Source: JAYEJW01 sp034716535 (GTDB taxonomy: Bacteria > Pseudomonadota > Gammaproteobacteria > Chromatiales > Chromatiaceae). Taken from it: a stretch of 6,094 bases of DNA. The stretch is taken from NCBI GenBank assembly GCA_034716535.1, contig JAYEJW010000583.1:1-6094 (forward strand). The letters run 5' to 3'. The notes under the pieces are model-generated. The model had not been told where the DNA came from. It did not search any database and was given only the letters and a program-made list of their open reading frames with translations. Positions 6,017 to 6,094 of the stretch are shown piece by piece. How positions within the stretch are numbered: position 1 is the first letter of the stretch; every line of letters begins with the position of its first letter. The translations under genes were made by a program, and so were the position numbers.

Positions 6017-6094
6017 ATGGCGATACCAGCGGACTATCCGGAAGACAGAGAGGAGTCCCTGCAGCAGGTCCGGATCATCACCGCGACCGCTCTC
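6017..6094 (+). CDS. Start of a divergent gene, product unknown (cut by window end)
   Basis: An ATG at 6017 opens a frame of 26 codons that runs off the window. It is preceded by purine-rich AAGGTAAGG about 4 nt upstream, a believable ribosome-binding site, and by an in-frame TAA at 6008-6010, which makes this ATG the first available start. The visible peptide begins MAIPADYPEDREESLQQVR, acidic and then turning hydrophobic (IITATAL), which would suit either a cytoplasmic helix or the beginning of a membrane segment. I do not recognise the family. Genes divergent from liu operons are sometimes regulators, but nothing in these residues shows a helix-turn-helix. Confidence 0.45.
   Translation, partial: MAIPADYPEDREESLQQVRIITATAL

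Overview
The window is high-GC bacterial DNA holding one compact minus-strand operon for the lower leucine/isovalerate degradation pathway (liu type). The proteins most resemble, from memory, the LiuA, LiuB, LiuC and LiuE proteins of Gammaproteobacteria such as Pseudomonas. I would therefore place the source in a high-GC proteobacterium, probably a gammaproteobacterium, but genus cannot be read from this sequence.

Layout in transcription order (right to left): an isovaleryl-CoA dehydrogenase (5887-4718), a thiolase/acetyl-CoA acetyltransferase (4728-3562), the carboxyltransferase (beta) subunit of methylcrotonyl-CoA carboxylase (3562-1955), a methylglutaconyl-CoA hydratase of the crotonase family (1946-1164) and a hydroxymethylglutaryl-CoA lyase (1167-241). 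The junctions are an 11-nt overlap, a 1-nt TGATG overlap, an 8-nt gap and a 4-nt GTGA overlap, so the five genes are almost certainly one translationally coupled transcript. To the right lies a short, relatively AT-rich intergenic region (5888-6016) that should hold the operon promoter. Beyond it is the first 26 codons of a divergent plus-strand gene cut by the window end. To the left (1-240) is sequence with several short GC-rich inverted repeats and no convincing gene.

How the genes work together: isovaleryl-CoA is oxidised to 3-methylcrotonyl-CoA, carboxylated to 3-methylglutaconyl-CoA, hydrated to HMG-CoA and cleaved to acetyl-CoA plus acetoacetate. The thiolase would split acetoacetyl-CoA into two acetyl-CoA once acetoacetate has been activated by an enzyme not present here.

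The main oddity is the absence of the biotin-carrying alpha subunit of the carboxylase (liuD/mccA). In the classic liu order it lies between the hydratase and lyase genes, but here those two overlap directly. A thiolase gene occupies an extra place between the dehydrogenase and the carboxylase subunit. I see no RNA gene, mobile element or CRISPR array, and no evidence of a wholly new system; the findings are local peculiarities of a recognisable catabolic operon.
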